A DNA stretch of 64,000 nt, from contig NZ_CP049616.1 in assembly GCF_011068285.1 (NCBI RefSeq), positions 2,274,501 through 2,338,500 on the forward strand. Direction: 5' to 3'. Below the pieces are notes generated by a model. That model made no database searches and was not told where the DNA came from. It was given only the letters and a program-made list of their open reading frames with translations. A program made the position numbers and the translations under genes. Positions 41,855 to 51,046 of this stretch are shown piece by piece. Numbering within the stretch: the first letter of the stretch is position 1; each line of letters begins with the position of its first letter. Source of the DNA: Flagellimonas oceani (GTDB taxonomy: Bacteria > Bacteroidota > Bacteroidia > Flavobacteriales > Flavobacteriaceae).

Positions 41855-42727
41855 TCACAATATCCTGTTTGGTTCATTGCTTTCCCATGTGGTATTAGAA
41901 TCCCAAATGCGCCCACGGTTCCTTTTACCTTTTAGCATCAGTTTGCGACTGCCTCTCTTTTCTTCGATTTCAATCATTAGTCGTTCCTTGCCAGTCAAGG
42001 TGAACTTTGGTACGACATATACAAAACGCTCCACTGTACCCACCTTAACCATTGAAGGCCCTTTGTAACTGTAAAGTGGTTCTAGGATAAGCTTCTGATA
42101 GGAGGATTTCTTTCTTGGATTTCCATGTGCCCAGAACAACTGAACAAAATCCACCTCAAAATCAATATCGGACCTATTTTCGATTTCAAGAACGATATAG
42201 GTTTCCTTGCCAAAATAGGACACATCACGAAGTCGAAGGACCATCCCATCTCTACGTTTGGCCTTGAGCATACTAGTATTTTGTTCCAAAAAATAGCGAC
42301 TAGCCTTTCGGTATTGAAGACTATCCGATAGTCGGGTGCTTGGAGACCTGACTTTTTCTTTTTGGGTCAGGTCATCATTATGCTTTTCAGGAAGCACATG
42401 GCCAATAGCTTCATTTATGGCTACAAACCTATGGCTTTCCACTAGTTGTTTACGATAGACCAGATAATAGGAATAGGCCAGACCATCCTCGGTCATCACC
42501 AGCAAATTGCTGTCAGCACCCCGGTTTCCCTGCAATAGCCCTACCCTTTCAGGGGTTTCTTGATTATATCCCAGCGTATAATTGGAATGCCCAGTAACCG
42601 CCCTCGATATCGGCTTTGGGAATATCAGGGACAACACATGGGTATCGTTGACATATAAAGTGTCCGATTGGGCATTAGTCGTTGCAACGGACAAAAAAAG
42701 TACCGTAAGATATTGAAGTGATTTCAT
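41855..42727 (-). CDS. traN: Conjugative transposon protein TraN
   Basis: A 290-residue exported protein (signal peptide ending near 'TTNAQ', 19) of the Bacteroidetes TraN/DUF4138 family: 'LYVNDTHVLSLIFPKPISRAVTGHSNYTLG' and 'GNRGADSNLLVMTEDGLAYSY'. It is the VirB9-like periplasmic/outer-membrane part of the channel. Last gene of the operon, overlapping traM by 4 bp. The operon stops here, without the usual traO and later genes. Confidence 0.88.
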   Translation of the reverse strand: MKSLQYLTVLFLSVATTNAQSDTLYVNDTHVLSLIFPKPISRAVTGHSNYTLGYNQETPERVGLLQGNRGADSNLLVMTEDGLAYSYYLVYRKQLVESHRFVAINEAIGHVLPEKHNDDLTQKEKVRSPSTRLSDSLQYRKASRYFLEQNTSMLKAKRRDGMVLRLRDVSYFGKETYIVLEIENRSDIDFEVDFVQLFWAHGNPRKKSSYQKLILEPLYSYKGPSMVKVGTVERFVYVVPKFTLTGKERLMIEIEEKRGSRKLMLKGKRNRGRIWDSNTTWESNEPNRIL

Positions 42728-43638
42728 AAGGTTTGATTTTCAGATTTGAGTATGAGTTGATAACCATCATGAACGGTCACGCGCACGGTACGATTGGAGC
42801 GTCGGAACACCTGTTTGATGCCTCCCAATTGCGGCATTCCCGGAAGATTGATATCCTGAACGGCATCGTCCAGCACCTCACGTTTTGCTTCTTCGCGATA
42901 ACTGTTCTCCACATAGATGCCCTCTCCCCCGTCCATGATATCGTAGGCCTTTAAACGGACCGAGTACTGGCCGATATGGTCAATAGCGACAAACACCCGA
43001 TTGGCCCGAAAGGAGACAAAGCCATAGAGCAAGGTGTTCCGCTTAAAAAGTCTACTGTTGAATACAACATCTTCCATTAACCGAAGCTCAAGGCGGTTTT
43101 TGGCCCGTACCCGTTGCTCGCCATTGACCACGGCCTTGATGGCAACGGGGGGATGAACACTGTCTTGTTGTATCGGTCTTGAGCCAAAAAAGGCCGTATG
43201 GGCCTTTGAAAAATCAATGGGTTTTGGTTCTGGCTTAGGGTCGGAGTTTTCCGTTTGGGCACCCCCTATTGATTGGGTTTTCGTTGTGGGCTTTCGGTAA
43301 GAGCCCGCCCCATAATCAATTCGCCCCTCCCTGTAGATGCTGTCCACGATACGCTGGCGCTGTTTTTCCCGTATTTCCGGGTCGTAGGTCCCGGTGGAAT
43401 CAATATACTCTTCCCCGTACAGACTGGGCTTTGTTCGTTGCCTCTCTTCCTTGATGGCGTCAACGGCCTCCAGTTTTGAGCTGAACTCCTCTGGTTCCTC
43501 TACCAGTTCCGGTACCCTTGGTTGCCTTATCTCCTCATCTTTCGAGGTTTCCCCCATCTGCAGGGCATAGAGAATGATAAACCCACAGATGCTGATAAGC
43601 AGCCCGATGAACAACAATTTGTTTCTATCCAGTTTCAT
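42724..43638 (-). CDS. traM: Conjugative transposon protein TraM
   Basis: A 304-residue protein with one N-terminal membrane helix (about 9-27), a charged Pro-rich linker (about 35-150), and a C-terminal domain ('AVVNGEQRVRAKNRLELRLMEDVVFNSRLFKRNTLLYGFVSFRANRVFV' spans its core). This is the TraM layout, comparable to VirB10, bridging inner and outer membranes. Confidence 0.88.
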   Translation of the reverse strand: MKLDRNKLLFIGLLISICGFIILYALQMGETSKDEEIRQPRVPELVEEPEEFSSKLEAVDAIKEERQRTKPSLYGEEYIDSTGTYDPEIREKQRQRIVDSIYREGRIDYGAGSYRKPTTKTQSIGGAQTENSDPKPEPKPIDFSKAHTAFFGSRPIQQDSVHPPVAIKAVVNGEQRVRAKNRLELRLMEDVVFNSRLFKRNTLLYGFVSFRANRVFVAIDHIGQYSVRLKAYDIMDGGEGIYVENSYREEAKREVLDDAVQDINLPGMPQLGGIKQVFRRSNRTVRVTVHDGYQLILKSENQTL

Positions 43639-43645
43639 TATGATA

Positions 43646-44263
43646 TTATTTGGTTTGTGTTTCCAATTTGTGAAGGGAATCCTCGAAGAAATCGGTAATC
43701 AACAGTCCATGGGGATTGTGCGGAAAGTTCCTGTCCACCACAATCAGCACCCCTGAAGTATTCAGCTGATAACGGTCCATGACCGTTCCCCGATGTACCT
43801 CAAACACCGTCCGTGCCCTAAAACGATAGGGCCCCTTCTCCAAGTCCAGTTCAATGTCCACCTGTACAACCTGTTGCCGCAAGGAAAACTGCAACAATCG
43901 GTTGTAGACCCCATCCGACTTTTTTTGGCGGTAAACGGCATCCACTGAAGTATCCCCCAACCATAGAGCCCTATCCAAATGGTCCCGGTAATTGCTATCA
44001 TCCATGCCATAAAAAAGGCGATGGAACAAGTCGATATGGGCCAAAGCCTCCACCTCCCGTTTCTCTTCTTGGCCGACCAGCCGCAATGGCAGTATCGTGC
44101 CTTCCGCATCTATCGCAAAGGCAGCGTTCAATAATTTCTCTTGATAACGAAACAGCAGCCCCATCGAAATGCCGCTTGTCAACAGACAGAGAACGACCAC
44201 CGCCAACACAATAAAACGGTTCAAACGAAGGACATCAGTGATGTTTTTATATACTTTTTTCAT
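43646..44263 (-). CDS. traK: Conjugative transposon protein TraK
   Basis: A 205-residue protein with one N-terminal membrane helix (about 17-38) and a periplasmic domain, 'EVEALAHIDLFHRLFYGMDDSNYRDHLDRALWLGD', typical of Bacteroidetes TraK and similar in layout to VirB8. It lies 7 bp from traM and 29 bp from traJ in the transfer operon. Confidence 0.9.
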   Translation of the reverse strand: MKKVYKNITDVLRLNRFIVLAVVVLCLLTSGISMGLLFRYQEKLLNAAFAIDAEGTILPLRLVGQEEKREVEALAHIDLFHRLFYGMDDSNYRDHLDRALWLGDTSVDAVYRQKKSDGVYNRLLQFSLRQQVVQVDIELDLEKGPYRFRARTVFEVHRGTVMDRYQLNTSGVLIVVDRNFPHNPHGLLITDFFEDSLHKLETQTK

Positions 44264-44292
44264 ATCGATTGGTTTTCAAAAATGAATATGCC

Positions 44293-45117
44293 TTAGGCTC
44301 CCCCCGCAAAAAGTCGGAAGGTAAAAGTCGTCGCCCGTTTATAGAGCTTGAACTTCAGCAATACGATAAACCCTATCCCCGCCAGTTCGATCAAAGGTGC
44401 GAACAGCTCGCTACCAAAGTCCGTCCCGAACAGGTTGGGCCAAAAATTGTACGTGATTTCCTGGTACAGGGCATTGACAAAGACATTGACCAAAAAGAAG
44501 GCGGGGACGACCATATACACGGCTGCATACAAGCGAAAGAAGCGATAGCCCATTTCCCTGAACTTCTCAAAGACTGCCATGGCAATGACCAAGGGAAAAA
44601 ATGCCTGCATCGCCCCAAGGATAAAATAGCGCTCGGCCAAAAAGAGCGGATATATGAACAGGTCCAGTACCCAAAGTACCAAACTCCCGGCCCAGGCCAG
44701 GGTCCTTAGCCCCATAAATGGGGTGGCCAGCCATTCGTACAATAAACCCATGGCCTTGGTGGCCGCATCCAAGAGACCTGCCTCTTCCTCAACTTCTACT
44801 TCCTGAAGTCCTAGCGGCAATAGTTCAGGTGCCGTATCTTGGTACTGGGTCTCAATGGCCACTAAAATGGTGTCAAAGGCTCCCAACACTTCCGTTGAGA
44901 ACAATACGACCAATACCACCGAAAAATTCCTAATCAGATCGGTAGGCGTAAGTCCCCATGTGAGTCCTGTGCGCATCGCTCCGCCCTCGTAATACTTTTT
45001 GATGATATTGACCAAAAAGAACAGTACGGCCAAGGCCTTCATCCCACCGATGGTATAGGTGGCAAAACTGCTGTCCTTGATGGTCTGAAAGACCGCATCC
45101 ACATATTCAAGTCCCAT
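44293..45117 (-). CDS. traJ: Conjugative transposon protein TraJ (VirB6-like)
   Basis: A 274-residue polytopic membrane protein with about 6-7 hydrophobic helices and an acidic stretch near 105-115 ('EVEVEEEAG'). The C-terminal 'FAPLIELAGIGFIVLLKFKLYKRAT' and gene order identify TraJ, the inner-membrane pore-like component. Confidence 0.85.
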   Translation of the reverse strand: MGLEYVDAVFQTIKDSSFATYTIGGMKALAVLFFLVNIIKKYYEGGAMRTGLTWGLTPTDLIRNFSVVLVVLFSTEVLGAFDTILVAIETQYQDTAPELLPLGLQEVEVEEEAGLLDAATKAMGLLYEWLATPFMGLRTLAWAGSLVLWVLDLFIYPLFLAERYFILGAMQAFFPLVIAMAVFEKFREMGYRFFRLYAAVYMVVPAFFLVNVFVNALYQEITYNFWPNLFGTDFGSELFAPLIELAGIGFIVLLKFKLYKRATTFTFRLFAGGA

Positions 45118-45128
45118 GTCGTTCTAGT

Positions 45129-45734
45129 TTAATAGTTGGGTTTCCTGTCCTTGATCAAGACCTGCATCTTCCGAAAGGAAATGATCATGTCATACCGTTT
45201 TTTCCGATGCTGGATATCGGCCAACATTTTTCGGGATTCCTCCCGTTGGGCCTCCAATATCCCCAACCGTTCTGCGTCTGTCATGTTCAAAAAGTCATTG
45301 CTGAGCACCTGCCCCATAAAATCCAATTGGTCCAGGGAGTGTTCCATGATGCCGTTGAAGGCATTGGATATGGTCTCCACTTCGTCGCCATGGATATAAG
45401 GGGAATTCAAGACTTCCCTCAAATCGTCCCGGACCATCTCAAAAAGTCGTTCATTGTTGCGGGTAATGTCCCGGACCGCTTGGTACTGCCTCACCGCATT
45501 GTTGACCTTTTCTATCTTTTCCCGTACTGCATTGAGCTGCTCCACCATCTTCAATAATTCCGCGGTCTGCTTGGCGGATTCAACTAGCTGTTTGGCCAAG
45601 GATATAAAGTTGGTATTGTCGTACACCGGCATCCCCTGGGCCGTAGCACGGCCGGGCGATAAAAGCAGGAGGGTCAGGGTCACCATGATTGGAAAGGGCA
45701 CTTTCTTCACGGATTGGTTTTTAGCTGTTTTCAT
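45129..45734 (-). CDS. traI: TraI-like (VirB5/TrbJ-type) conjugation protein
   Basis: A 201-residue exported protein with the start at 45734 ('MKTAKNQSVKKVPFPIMVTLTLLLLSPGRATAQ'), giving a good signal peptide; a longer frame to 45848 overlaps traG without support. The mature part is helical and coiled-coil ('LVESAKQTAELLKMVEQLNAVREKIEKVNNAV'), ending in 'DIQHRKKRYDMIISFRKMQVLIK'. Order between traG and traJ and the VirB5/TrbJ-like form point to TraI. Start overlaps the traG stop by 14 bp. Confidence 0.75.
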   Translation of the reverse strand: MKTAKNQSVKKVPFPIMVTLTLLLLSPGRATAQGMPVYDNTNFISLAKQLVESAKQTAELLKMVEQLNAVREKIEKVNNAVRQYQAVRDITRNNERLFEMVRDDLREVLNSPYIHGDEVETISNAFNGIMEHSLDQLDFMGQVLSNDFLNMTDAERLGILEAQREESRKMLADIQHRKKRYDMIISFRKMQVLIKDRKPNY

Positions 45735-48147
45735 GTTGCGGTTTTTTCTGATGGATGAATGCTTGGATGGCCAGTTCCATATCCCTGGTCTTTTCATAAA
45801 GCGCCATGATGACCTGGTTTTCGGTACCGTCGGTGAGATAGGCGGCATAGGCCTCTGGGGGCACTTCCAAACGGTAGATATTGCTTTCGGACCCGATCTT
45901 GATAAAGATCTCCGTGTACTTGCGCTCGCCTTTCAGGTCGTTTCTGATAGATTTCAGCTGGTTCAGGTCATGGGCGCTTAAATTGAGGCGTCGCCGAAGC
46001 GCATCATACCCCTTTTCATTCCGTAGGCTGTAGATGACCTGGGTGTTTTCCAGAATGGTGGCAGAGGTATGGTTCTCTGGCAATTGGTTGATCGACTGCA
46101 GTACAATGCCGATGGCCCCGTTCTGTTTTCGAATGGCCTGATAGTAGAACTCCACGCTCTCCAGAACATTGGGAAACTTGAGCTGTTTGGCAAACTCATC
46201 AAAGAGAATGATTCCCCGCTCGCTACGGTTTTGCCAAATGGTCCGTTGGATGGCAGACTTGATCAACTTGAGCATCACGGACAAGACCTCACGGTTGTCC
46301 CTGACCTCGTCCAACTCGAATATGATCAGCCGTTTGTCCTCCAACCGGTGGGATCGGTCCTCCCCGACCTTAAAAAGAAAACTGTACATACCATCGCCCA
46401 CATACTCGGAGAGAATGTGCAAAAAATTGGTCGGATTGAAATAGCTCGGGTCAATGCCCAAGGTTTCCAATACCGTATTTTGGTGTTCTTCAATGTAGTC
46501 ATACAAGCCTTCGAGGGAATGCCCCTCCTTGATCCTTTCATAATAGGAGCGAAGGATTTTCTTCAGGGCCACTTGTTGCGCCTTAGCATTGTTATCACTG
46601 GAAGCATAGAGCTCCATCAAGAAGTTGGTCAGGTCCTCCAACCACTCCGCGGCGACACCGTCGCCTGGGGTTTTATAGAAGGGGTTGATACCAAGGTTTT
46701 TTCCAGGTTCGTATTTCAGGATGATATGCTCTTCCGGATACAACTGGGCAAACTTGGCGTAACTGCCGCCCAGATCAATGATCACTAGCCGTACGTCCTG
46801 CTCAAAATACTGTCGTAGGATGTTGTTGGCCAAAAAAGACTTGCCCTCTCCCGTGGGGGCGAATATGGCAAAGTTGCGGGCCTTGATACGCCGCTTCCCC
46901 TCGTCCCAAACATCCTTCACTACCGGGATGTTGTCCAGGCGGTCATTGAAAATGATCCCTTTTTTGTCCGAACGGTAGTTCGTGGAATTGATCCATAGGC
47001 AGAGCGCATGCTTTAGGTCGGTGACATAAAGGTCGGTATCGCCAAAATTACTGGAAAAGAAGGGATAGCTGTTGAGCACATAATGGATACGTGACTTGCC
47101 CACCGGACAGTAGGGTTTAATGTCCAATTCCTTGAAACGGGCGATGAGATCTGATAACGATCGATCCAAGCCCTTTTCACCCTTTGCCCAACAAAGCACG
47201 TTCAATTGGCCCCTGATGATCAATGCCGAATCATCCTGGTTGAGCTCGGATAGGGTATCCGATACCCTATCAAATAGCAGTTTGTTCCGGGAACCGAAAT
47301 TGCTGCTCTTGGAGAGTTCCTCCAATCGCTTTTCGAGCAATTTGCGCCATTTATGTCGATCATCCAAATGGATGATCTGGTTGACAATATGATTTCCAGG
47401 AAAGCTAAGCCCGAACCCATCGATAAAACCTTGGTGGAACAAAAATCCATCTGCGGTATATTGTTCGTTGGGCCGGCTGGTCTGCACGGTATCCCCAAAA
47501 CAAGCTTCATTGTTCACGGCCATGGCCCCAAACCAATGATTACCAACTTGCACTTTATCCTTGTCCAATACCATGTCCGTATCGAATCCTTCATTGAATC
47601 CATTGAAATAAGCATCGGTATATTGGATCATAGCGGCCTGATTGAACAGCAACAGTTTTAGTTTTGGGGAATTGTTGAGATATCCAACGGCATCCCTGAC
47701 CGCTTTGCCAAACTCCTCCGCTCGTTCCCCAAGGATCTCCGGCAACTTTTTGGATGCCTTGGTAAAAGGATTAATCAATGCCGTGCTGGTGATGGTCTTG
47801 TTCTTGGGCCAGATAAAAAAGATCAGGGACTCATGGCGAAGGTGTTCCCTGCCTTCAAAATGGTCCCTTGTGGCCTTTGCCAAAAAGGAACTGCTGGGCA
47901 GTTGACTGGCATCATAGCATGTTTTTTGGTACATATCCTGCTTGTGGACCAAAGTGCCAATGGGGAGGGATTTCAAGGCTTGGAACCAATGGCCGTGAAG
48001 CTCCTCGAAATCGGCCTCTGACAATGAATGGATTTCGGGCAGTTCCACTCGGTAGGCATAAGCGATGTTCCCATTGTTGGCCAATACCCTGTTCCGATCG
48101 ATATCCACAAGGGGATAGTGTTCATGAAAGTTCATCGCAATGCTCAT
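45721..48147 (-). CDS. traG: TraG-type conjugation ATPase (VirB4-like)
   Basis: An 808-residue ATPase that powers the secretion channel. The N-terminal TraG/CagE-like domain holds 'FEELHGHWFQALKSLPIGTLVHKQD'; Walker A is 'FAPTGEGKSFLANN' near residue 435, followed by 'VRLVIIDLGGSYAKFA'; Walker B is 'RGIILFDEFAKQL' near 650; and 'QSINQLPENHTSATILENTQVIYSLRNE' is a standard C-terminal motif. It overlaps traF and traI, in the expected position. Confidence 0.93.
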   Translation of the reverse strand: MSIAMNFHEHYPLVDIDRNRVLANNGNIAYAYRVELPEIHSLSEADFEELHGHWFQALKSLPIGTLVHKQDMYQKTCYDASQLPSSSFLAKATRDHFEGREHLRHESLIFFIWPKNKTITSTALINPFTKASKKLPEILGERAEEFGKAVRDAVGYLNNSPKLKLLLFNQAAMIQYTDAYFNGFNEGFDTDMVLDKDKVQVGNHWFGAMAVNNEACFGDTVQTSRPNEQYTADGFLFHQGFIDGFGLSFPGNHIVNQIIHLDDRHKWRKLLEKRLEELSKSSNFGSRNKLLFDRVSDTLSELNQDDSALIIRGQLNVLCWAKGEKGLDRSLSDLIARFKELDIKPYCPVGKSRIHYVLNSYPFFSSNFGDTDLYVTDLKHALCLWINSTNYRSDKKGIIFNDRLDNIPVVKDVWDEGKRRIKARNFAIFAPTGEGKSFLANNILRQYFEQDVRLVIIDLGGSYAKFAQLYPEEHIILKYEPGKNLGINPFYKTPGDGVAAEWLEDLTNFLMELYASSDNNAKAQQVALKKILRSYYERIKEGHSLEGLYDYIEEHQNTVLETLGIDPSYFNPTNFLHILSEYVGDGMYSFLFKVGEDRSHRLEDKRLIIFELDEVRDNREVLSVMLKLIKSAIQRTIWQNRSERGIILFDEFAKQLKFPNVLESVEFYYQAIRKQNGAIGIVLQSINQLPENHTSATILENTQVIYSLRNEKGYDALRRRLNLSAHDLNQLKSIRNDLKGERKYTEIFIKIGSESNIYRLEVPPEAYAAYLTDGTENQVIMALYEKTRDMELAIQAFIHQKKPQHENS

Positions 48148-48412
48148 AGGGAGTTATTTTTTTGTTCGAGATACTATGCGGGAACCATACCCTTATTTGG
48201 AGCATTCCCGGTTCTTGGGCCAGTTTGAGCAATACACCATAAAGCACTGTATTGCCAATGCCTATCAAAATGAGGAGGATTAAATTAAAAGAGAAGATGA
48301 CCGCCATGAGGGAGCCCACAACGGCCATCATCTGGAGGGCAAAAAAAGCCACGGGCAATCCAAAGATCAAGGCACGGACACGTATGTTTCGGTAAACACT
48401 ATACTGTTTCAT
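48122..48412 (-). CDS. traF: TraF-type conjugation protein (DUF4133)
   Basis: A 96-residue protein, start set at 48412 ('MKQYSVYRNIRVRALIFGLPVAF'), with two adjacent membrane helices followed by a soluble tail ('LKLAQEPGMLQIRVWFPHSI'). This matches the DUF4133/TraF family, a VirB3-like partner of the ATPase. Its end overlaps traG by 26 bp. Confidence 0.83.
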   Translation of the reverse strand: MKQYSVYRNIRVRALIFGLPVAFFALQMMAVVGSLMAVIFSFNLILLILIGIGNTVLYGVLLKLAQEPGMLQIRVWFPHSISNKKITPYEHCDELS

Positions 48413-48449
48413 ATCATTATACTGTTGAATGAAGATGATCTTTCGAGAT

Positions 48450-48743
48450 TTAGACGACAATACCGATGAGATAGGTAAAGATCCCAACGACCGCCCCAGC
48501 AATGAGCACAAAGACGAGAACCCGGGTAATCCCCTTCTTGAGGTCGGCGTTCTCCCCAAAAAAATGGCCCGCATTGAAAAGAAAGCCAATCAAGAAGATC
48601 ACCCCGAGGATTATGGGAAAAATGGCCCGGATGGTATCCGAAATATCATTTACGGAATCTTCTATCCCTCCAATCTGGGGATAGCTGGCCTGTGTGACGA
48701 GAAGTCCAATAACAAGTGCTACTGATTTTTTAAAGTTTTTCAT
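48450..48743 (-). CDS. traE: TraE-type conjugation protein (DUF4134)
   Basis: A 97-residue protein, start at 48743 ('MKNFKKSVALVIGLLVTQASY'), with a signal-like first helix and two further helices ('AIFPIILGVIFLIGFLFNAGHFF', 'GITRVLVFVLIAGAVVGIF' in two segments). This is the DUF4134/TraE family, a VirB2-like pilin candidate. It is the first gene of the visible tra operon; the promoter must lie in 48744-48990, where I see no clear consensus. Confidence 0.82.
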   Translation of the reverse strand: MKNFKKSVALVIGLLVTQASYPQIGGIEDSVNDISDTIRAIFPIILGVIFLIGFLFNAGHFFGENADLKKGITRVLVFVLIAGAVVGIFTYLIGIVV

Positions 48744-48990
48744 GACTGTTCGTTTTTTTGGTCGGTCCAACCCGATACTTCGGGAAAGAGGACCTGTTCG
48801 TTATGATTGATTGAAATGACCCTAGGACTTGTTTTTATCGTCCCATGGGATTTCCGATGTGGAATTTCCAGTGATATGGAGAAAAGGCTTGATTAATCAC
48901 ATTTTTTAACACTTAAAGCTGTTAATTATTGAAATATTGGCACCAAAATCATCGTATCGCTGGAAATTGTTCAAACAAAAGTCTTCCAAT

Positions 48991-49611
48991 ATGAAAATGT
49001 ACCTGTGCACCCTAACAATGTTCGTTTGCTGTTCACTGGCAATGGCCCAAAAGCCCATTGTGGTCATCGACCCTGGCCATGGAGGTCCTGATTCTGGTGC
49101 TATTGGCACCAATGGGATTCTGGAAAAGGAAGTGGTCTTGGATATAGCCCAGCAATGCCTGCAATTGAACCGGAGCCTGTTCCAGGACAGTTTGGAAATC
49201 TACCTGACCCGCTATTCTGACACCTTGGTCTCCTTGGGTACCCGCACTAGGCTGGCCAAGGTACTTCGTGCAGATGTGCTTGTCTCTATCCATTGCAACC
49301 AAGCTCCGAATGAGAAAGCCCAGGGCTTTGAAATCTTTTTGTTCCATGGGCTAGTCGATAATAAATCTAAGAACATGGCCTCCATTTTGGCCGACGACTT
49401 ACATCACCGGTTGGGTATGCATAACAGGGGCATCAAATATGCCAACTTCCAGGTGTTACGCGATACCCATGGTCATTGCCCTTCCCTACTTTTGGAAACG
49501 GGTTTTGTTTCAAATAGCCTTGAAGCGGAATTTACCAAAAGAACAGAAAGCCGAAAGGCCATTGCCCTAGCGCTCCTACAATCATTGATCAAAACCTTCT
49601 ACCATGACTGA
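48991..49611 (+). CDS. N-acetylmuramoyl-L-alanine amidase (Amidase_3)
   Basis: A 206-residue exported zinc amidase, start at the ATG 48991 giving the signal peptide 'MKMYLCTLTMFVCCSLAMAQ'; an upstream TTG start is less likely. Motifs: 'VVIDPGHGGPDSGA' (zinc His), 'GILEKEVVLDIA' (zinc Glu), 'VSIHCNQAP' (zinc His) and 'LLLETGFVSN' (catalytic Glu). It cleaves the peptide stem from peptidoglycan and, diverging from traE, probably opens the wall for the transfer channel. Confidence 0.92.
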   Translation: MKMYLCTLTMFVCCSLAMAQKPIVVIDPGHGGPDSGAIGTNGILEKEVVLDIAQQCLQLNRSLFQDSLEIYLTRYSDTLVSLGTRTRLAKVLRADVLVSIHCNQAPNEKAQGFEIFLFHGLVDNKSKNMASILADDLHHRLGMHNRGIKYANFQVLRDTHGHCPSLLLETGFVSNSLEAEFTKRTESRKAIALALLQSLIKTFYHD

Positions 49612-49714
49612 AATATTCATAACACTGGTCACCTTACTGCGACAATTGTGCTGCGCGTTCATACGCCAATTACGGAGGAAATCAGTAAGCGGAAAACAGA
49701 ATAAAACCGTATAA
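49604..49714 (+). CDS. Possible 36-residue membrane microprotein coupled to the amidase
   Basis: An ATG inside the last codons of the amidase opens a frame of 36 residues, 'MTEIFITLVTLLRQLCCAFI' then a basic tail 'RQLRRKSVSGKQ'. It has one hydrophobic segment followed by positive charges, as a small membrane protein would. The only support is the ATG-stop overlap and composition; it may be chance. Confidence 0.25.
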   Translation: MTEIFITLVTLLRQLCCAFIRQLRRKSVSGKQNKTV

Positions 49715-49860
49715 TATCCAAGAATTAAAATGTACTGAACTTGGTTAAAACATGCATGTTCGTTTATAAACCCTTAAGAAATCCAATGTAGGAACCAAGT
49801 GGACTCCAGTTTTGAAGAAATAACACAAAGTAACTCCAATTGTTTACTTATTAGTTTTTT

Positions 49861-49927
49861 TTGTAAATATATATATTAACATTTTTATATATTTGTAAAT
49901 ATATCAATTTACTTTTATTTATATTTG
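49861..49927 (+). promoter_or_regulatory. Repeats and candidate promoter of the mobile mystery A/B operon
   Basis: TTGTAAATATAT occurs at 49861-49872 and 49893-49904, 32 bp apart (three turns), with a related AT-rich dyad after it. TATATTTG at 49920-49927 matches the Bacteroidetes -7 box TAnnTTTG, 22 bp before the start codon. The nearest TTTG (49892-49895) is slightly too far for an ideal -33. Repeats overlapping the promoter suggest autoregulation by the first gene product. Confidence 0.45.
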
Positions 49928-49948
49928 TCAACGTATAAATTTACTATA

Positions 49949-50410
49949 ATGAGAAACAAACAAAAGCTTTTGATAGAACAGTTGGACCAAAAGCTCCGGC
50001 CCTTTTCTGAGGCCAGAAAGGTCCCAATCCCCGAACGTGGATGGATTCATACCATCAGGACTGCCTTGAACATGACAATGGCCCAGCTTGGAACCCAATT
50101 GAACATAACCAGACAAGGGGTGAAAAATATTGAAGTCAGCGAGGCCAATGGCAGAATAACCCTTAATTCCTTAAAGGATGTGGCCCATGCCATGGATTTG
50201 AAATTAGTGTATGCACTGGTCCCAGTGGATGGTACCATCAATGATTTGATACAACTAAAGGCAGAAAAACTGGCCAAGAAAATAGTTTTGAGGACCAATC
50301 AAAATATGAAATTGGAGAACCAGGGAATTGGTGATGAAAAAATAGAAAAGACCATAAAAGAGCTTGCCGATGAAATAAAACGGGAGATGAGAAGATCGCT
50401 ATGGGATTAG
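49949..50410 (+). CDS. Mobile mystery protein A (HTH, probable antitoxin/regulator)
   Basis: A 153-residue protein, start at the ATG 49949 ('MRNKQKLLIEQLDQKL'). The family start is followed by a helix-turn-helix, 'MTMAQLGTQLNITRQGVKNIEVSEANGRI', and 'SLKDVAHAMDLKLVYALVP'. I recognise it as mobile mystery protein A, always paired with the Fic-domain protein B in mobile elements. By analogy with Fic-associated HTH proteins it may repress the operon and restrain B. It overlaps B by 10 bp. Confidence 0.88.
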   Translation: MRNKQKLLIEQLDQKLRPFSEARKVPIPERGWIHTIRTALNMTMAQLGTQLNITRQGVKNIEVSEANGRITLNSLKDVAHAMDLKLVYALVPVDGTINDLIQLKAEKLAKKIVLRTNQNMKLENQGIGDEKIEKTIKELADEIKREMRRSLWD

Positions 50411-50997
50411 AATTCGATTATAAATACGGCCAAACACCTTTGGACGAGGAAGAAAAGGAAGGCCTTAAAATAAAGTCCATCACCACCCAAGGGGAACTGA
50501 ATGAGTTTGAACAATTGAACATTGAAAAAGCGGTCGAATGGAGCATTCACACCAAATTAAAAGCTGAAAAAATTTTAACCGAAAAGTTTGTAAAAGATCT
50601 CCACAAGAGAATGTATGGCGATGTATGGAAATGGGCCGGTGAATTCCGAAAGACCGAAAAAAACATAGGAATTCCGTGGACGCAGATTGGAATCGAAACA
50701 AAGAACTTACTGGACGACACCAAATATTGGATAGAAAACCAAACGTTTTCCCCTGAAGAAACCGCCATACGATTTAAACATCGCATCGTATCCATCCATT
50801 GCTTCCCCAATGGAAATGGAAGACACTCCAGACTGATGGCCGACATTATCATGGAATCCATATTTGGAAATGAAGTGTTTTCATGGCATCAATCCAATAT
50901 GGTAAAGGCCAACGAAACCAGAAAACGGTATATCAAAGCCTTGAAAGAAGCAGATCAAGGAAATATTGCTCCCTTGATCGAATTTGCAAAAAACTAA
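50401..50997 (+). CDS. Mobile mystery protein B (Fic domain)
   Basis: A 198-residue Fic-fold protein with 'HKRMYGDVWKWAGEFRKTEKNIG' and the loop H133-C-F-P-N-G-N-G-R141. The catalytic His is kept, but the Asp/Glu at the fifth loop position of AMPylating Fic proteins is Asn here, as I recall for this family, so the reaction may differ from AMP transfer. It forms a two-gene unit with protein A, probably an addiction module that stabilises the element. Confidence 0.88.
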   Translation: MGLEFDYKYGQTPLDEEEKEGLKIKSITTQGELNEFEQLNIEKAVEWSIHTKLKAEKILTEKFVKDLHKRMYGDVWKWAGEFRKTEKNIGIPWTQIGIETKNLLDDTKYWIENQTFSPEETAIRFKHRIVSIHCFPNGNGRHSRLMADIIMESIFGNEVFSWHQSNMVKANETRKRYIKALKEADQGNIAPLIEFAKN

Positions 50998-51046
50998 ACC
51001 CCCGATGCAAATAGCTTTTATTATGTGATTCTTATTAGGAAACCGC

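Noticed and set aside
46069..46788. 239-residue open frame on the plus strand
   Set aside because: It lies antisense to traG, whose Walker motifs fix the coding strand.
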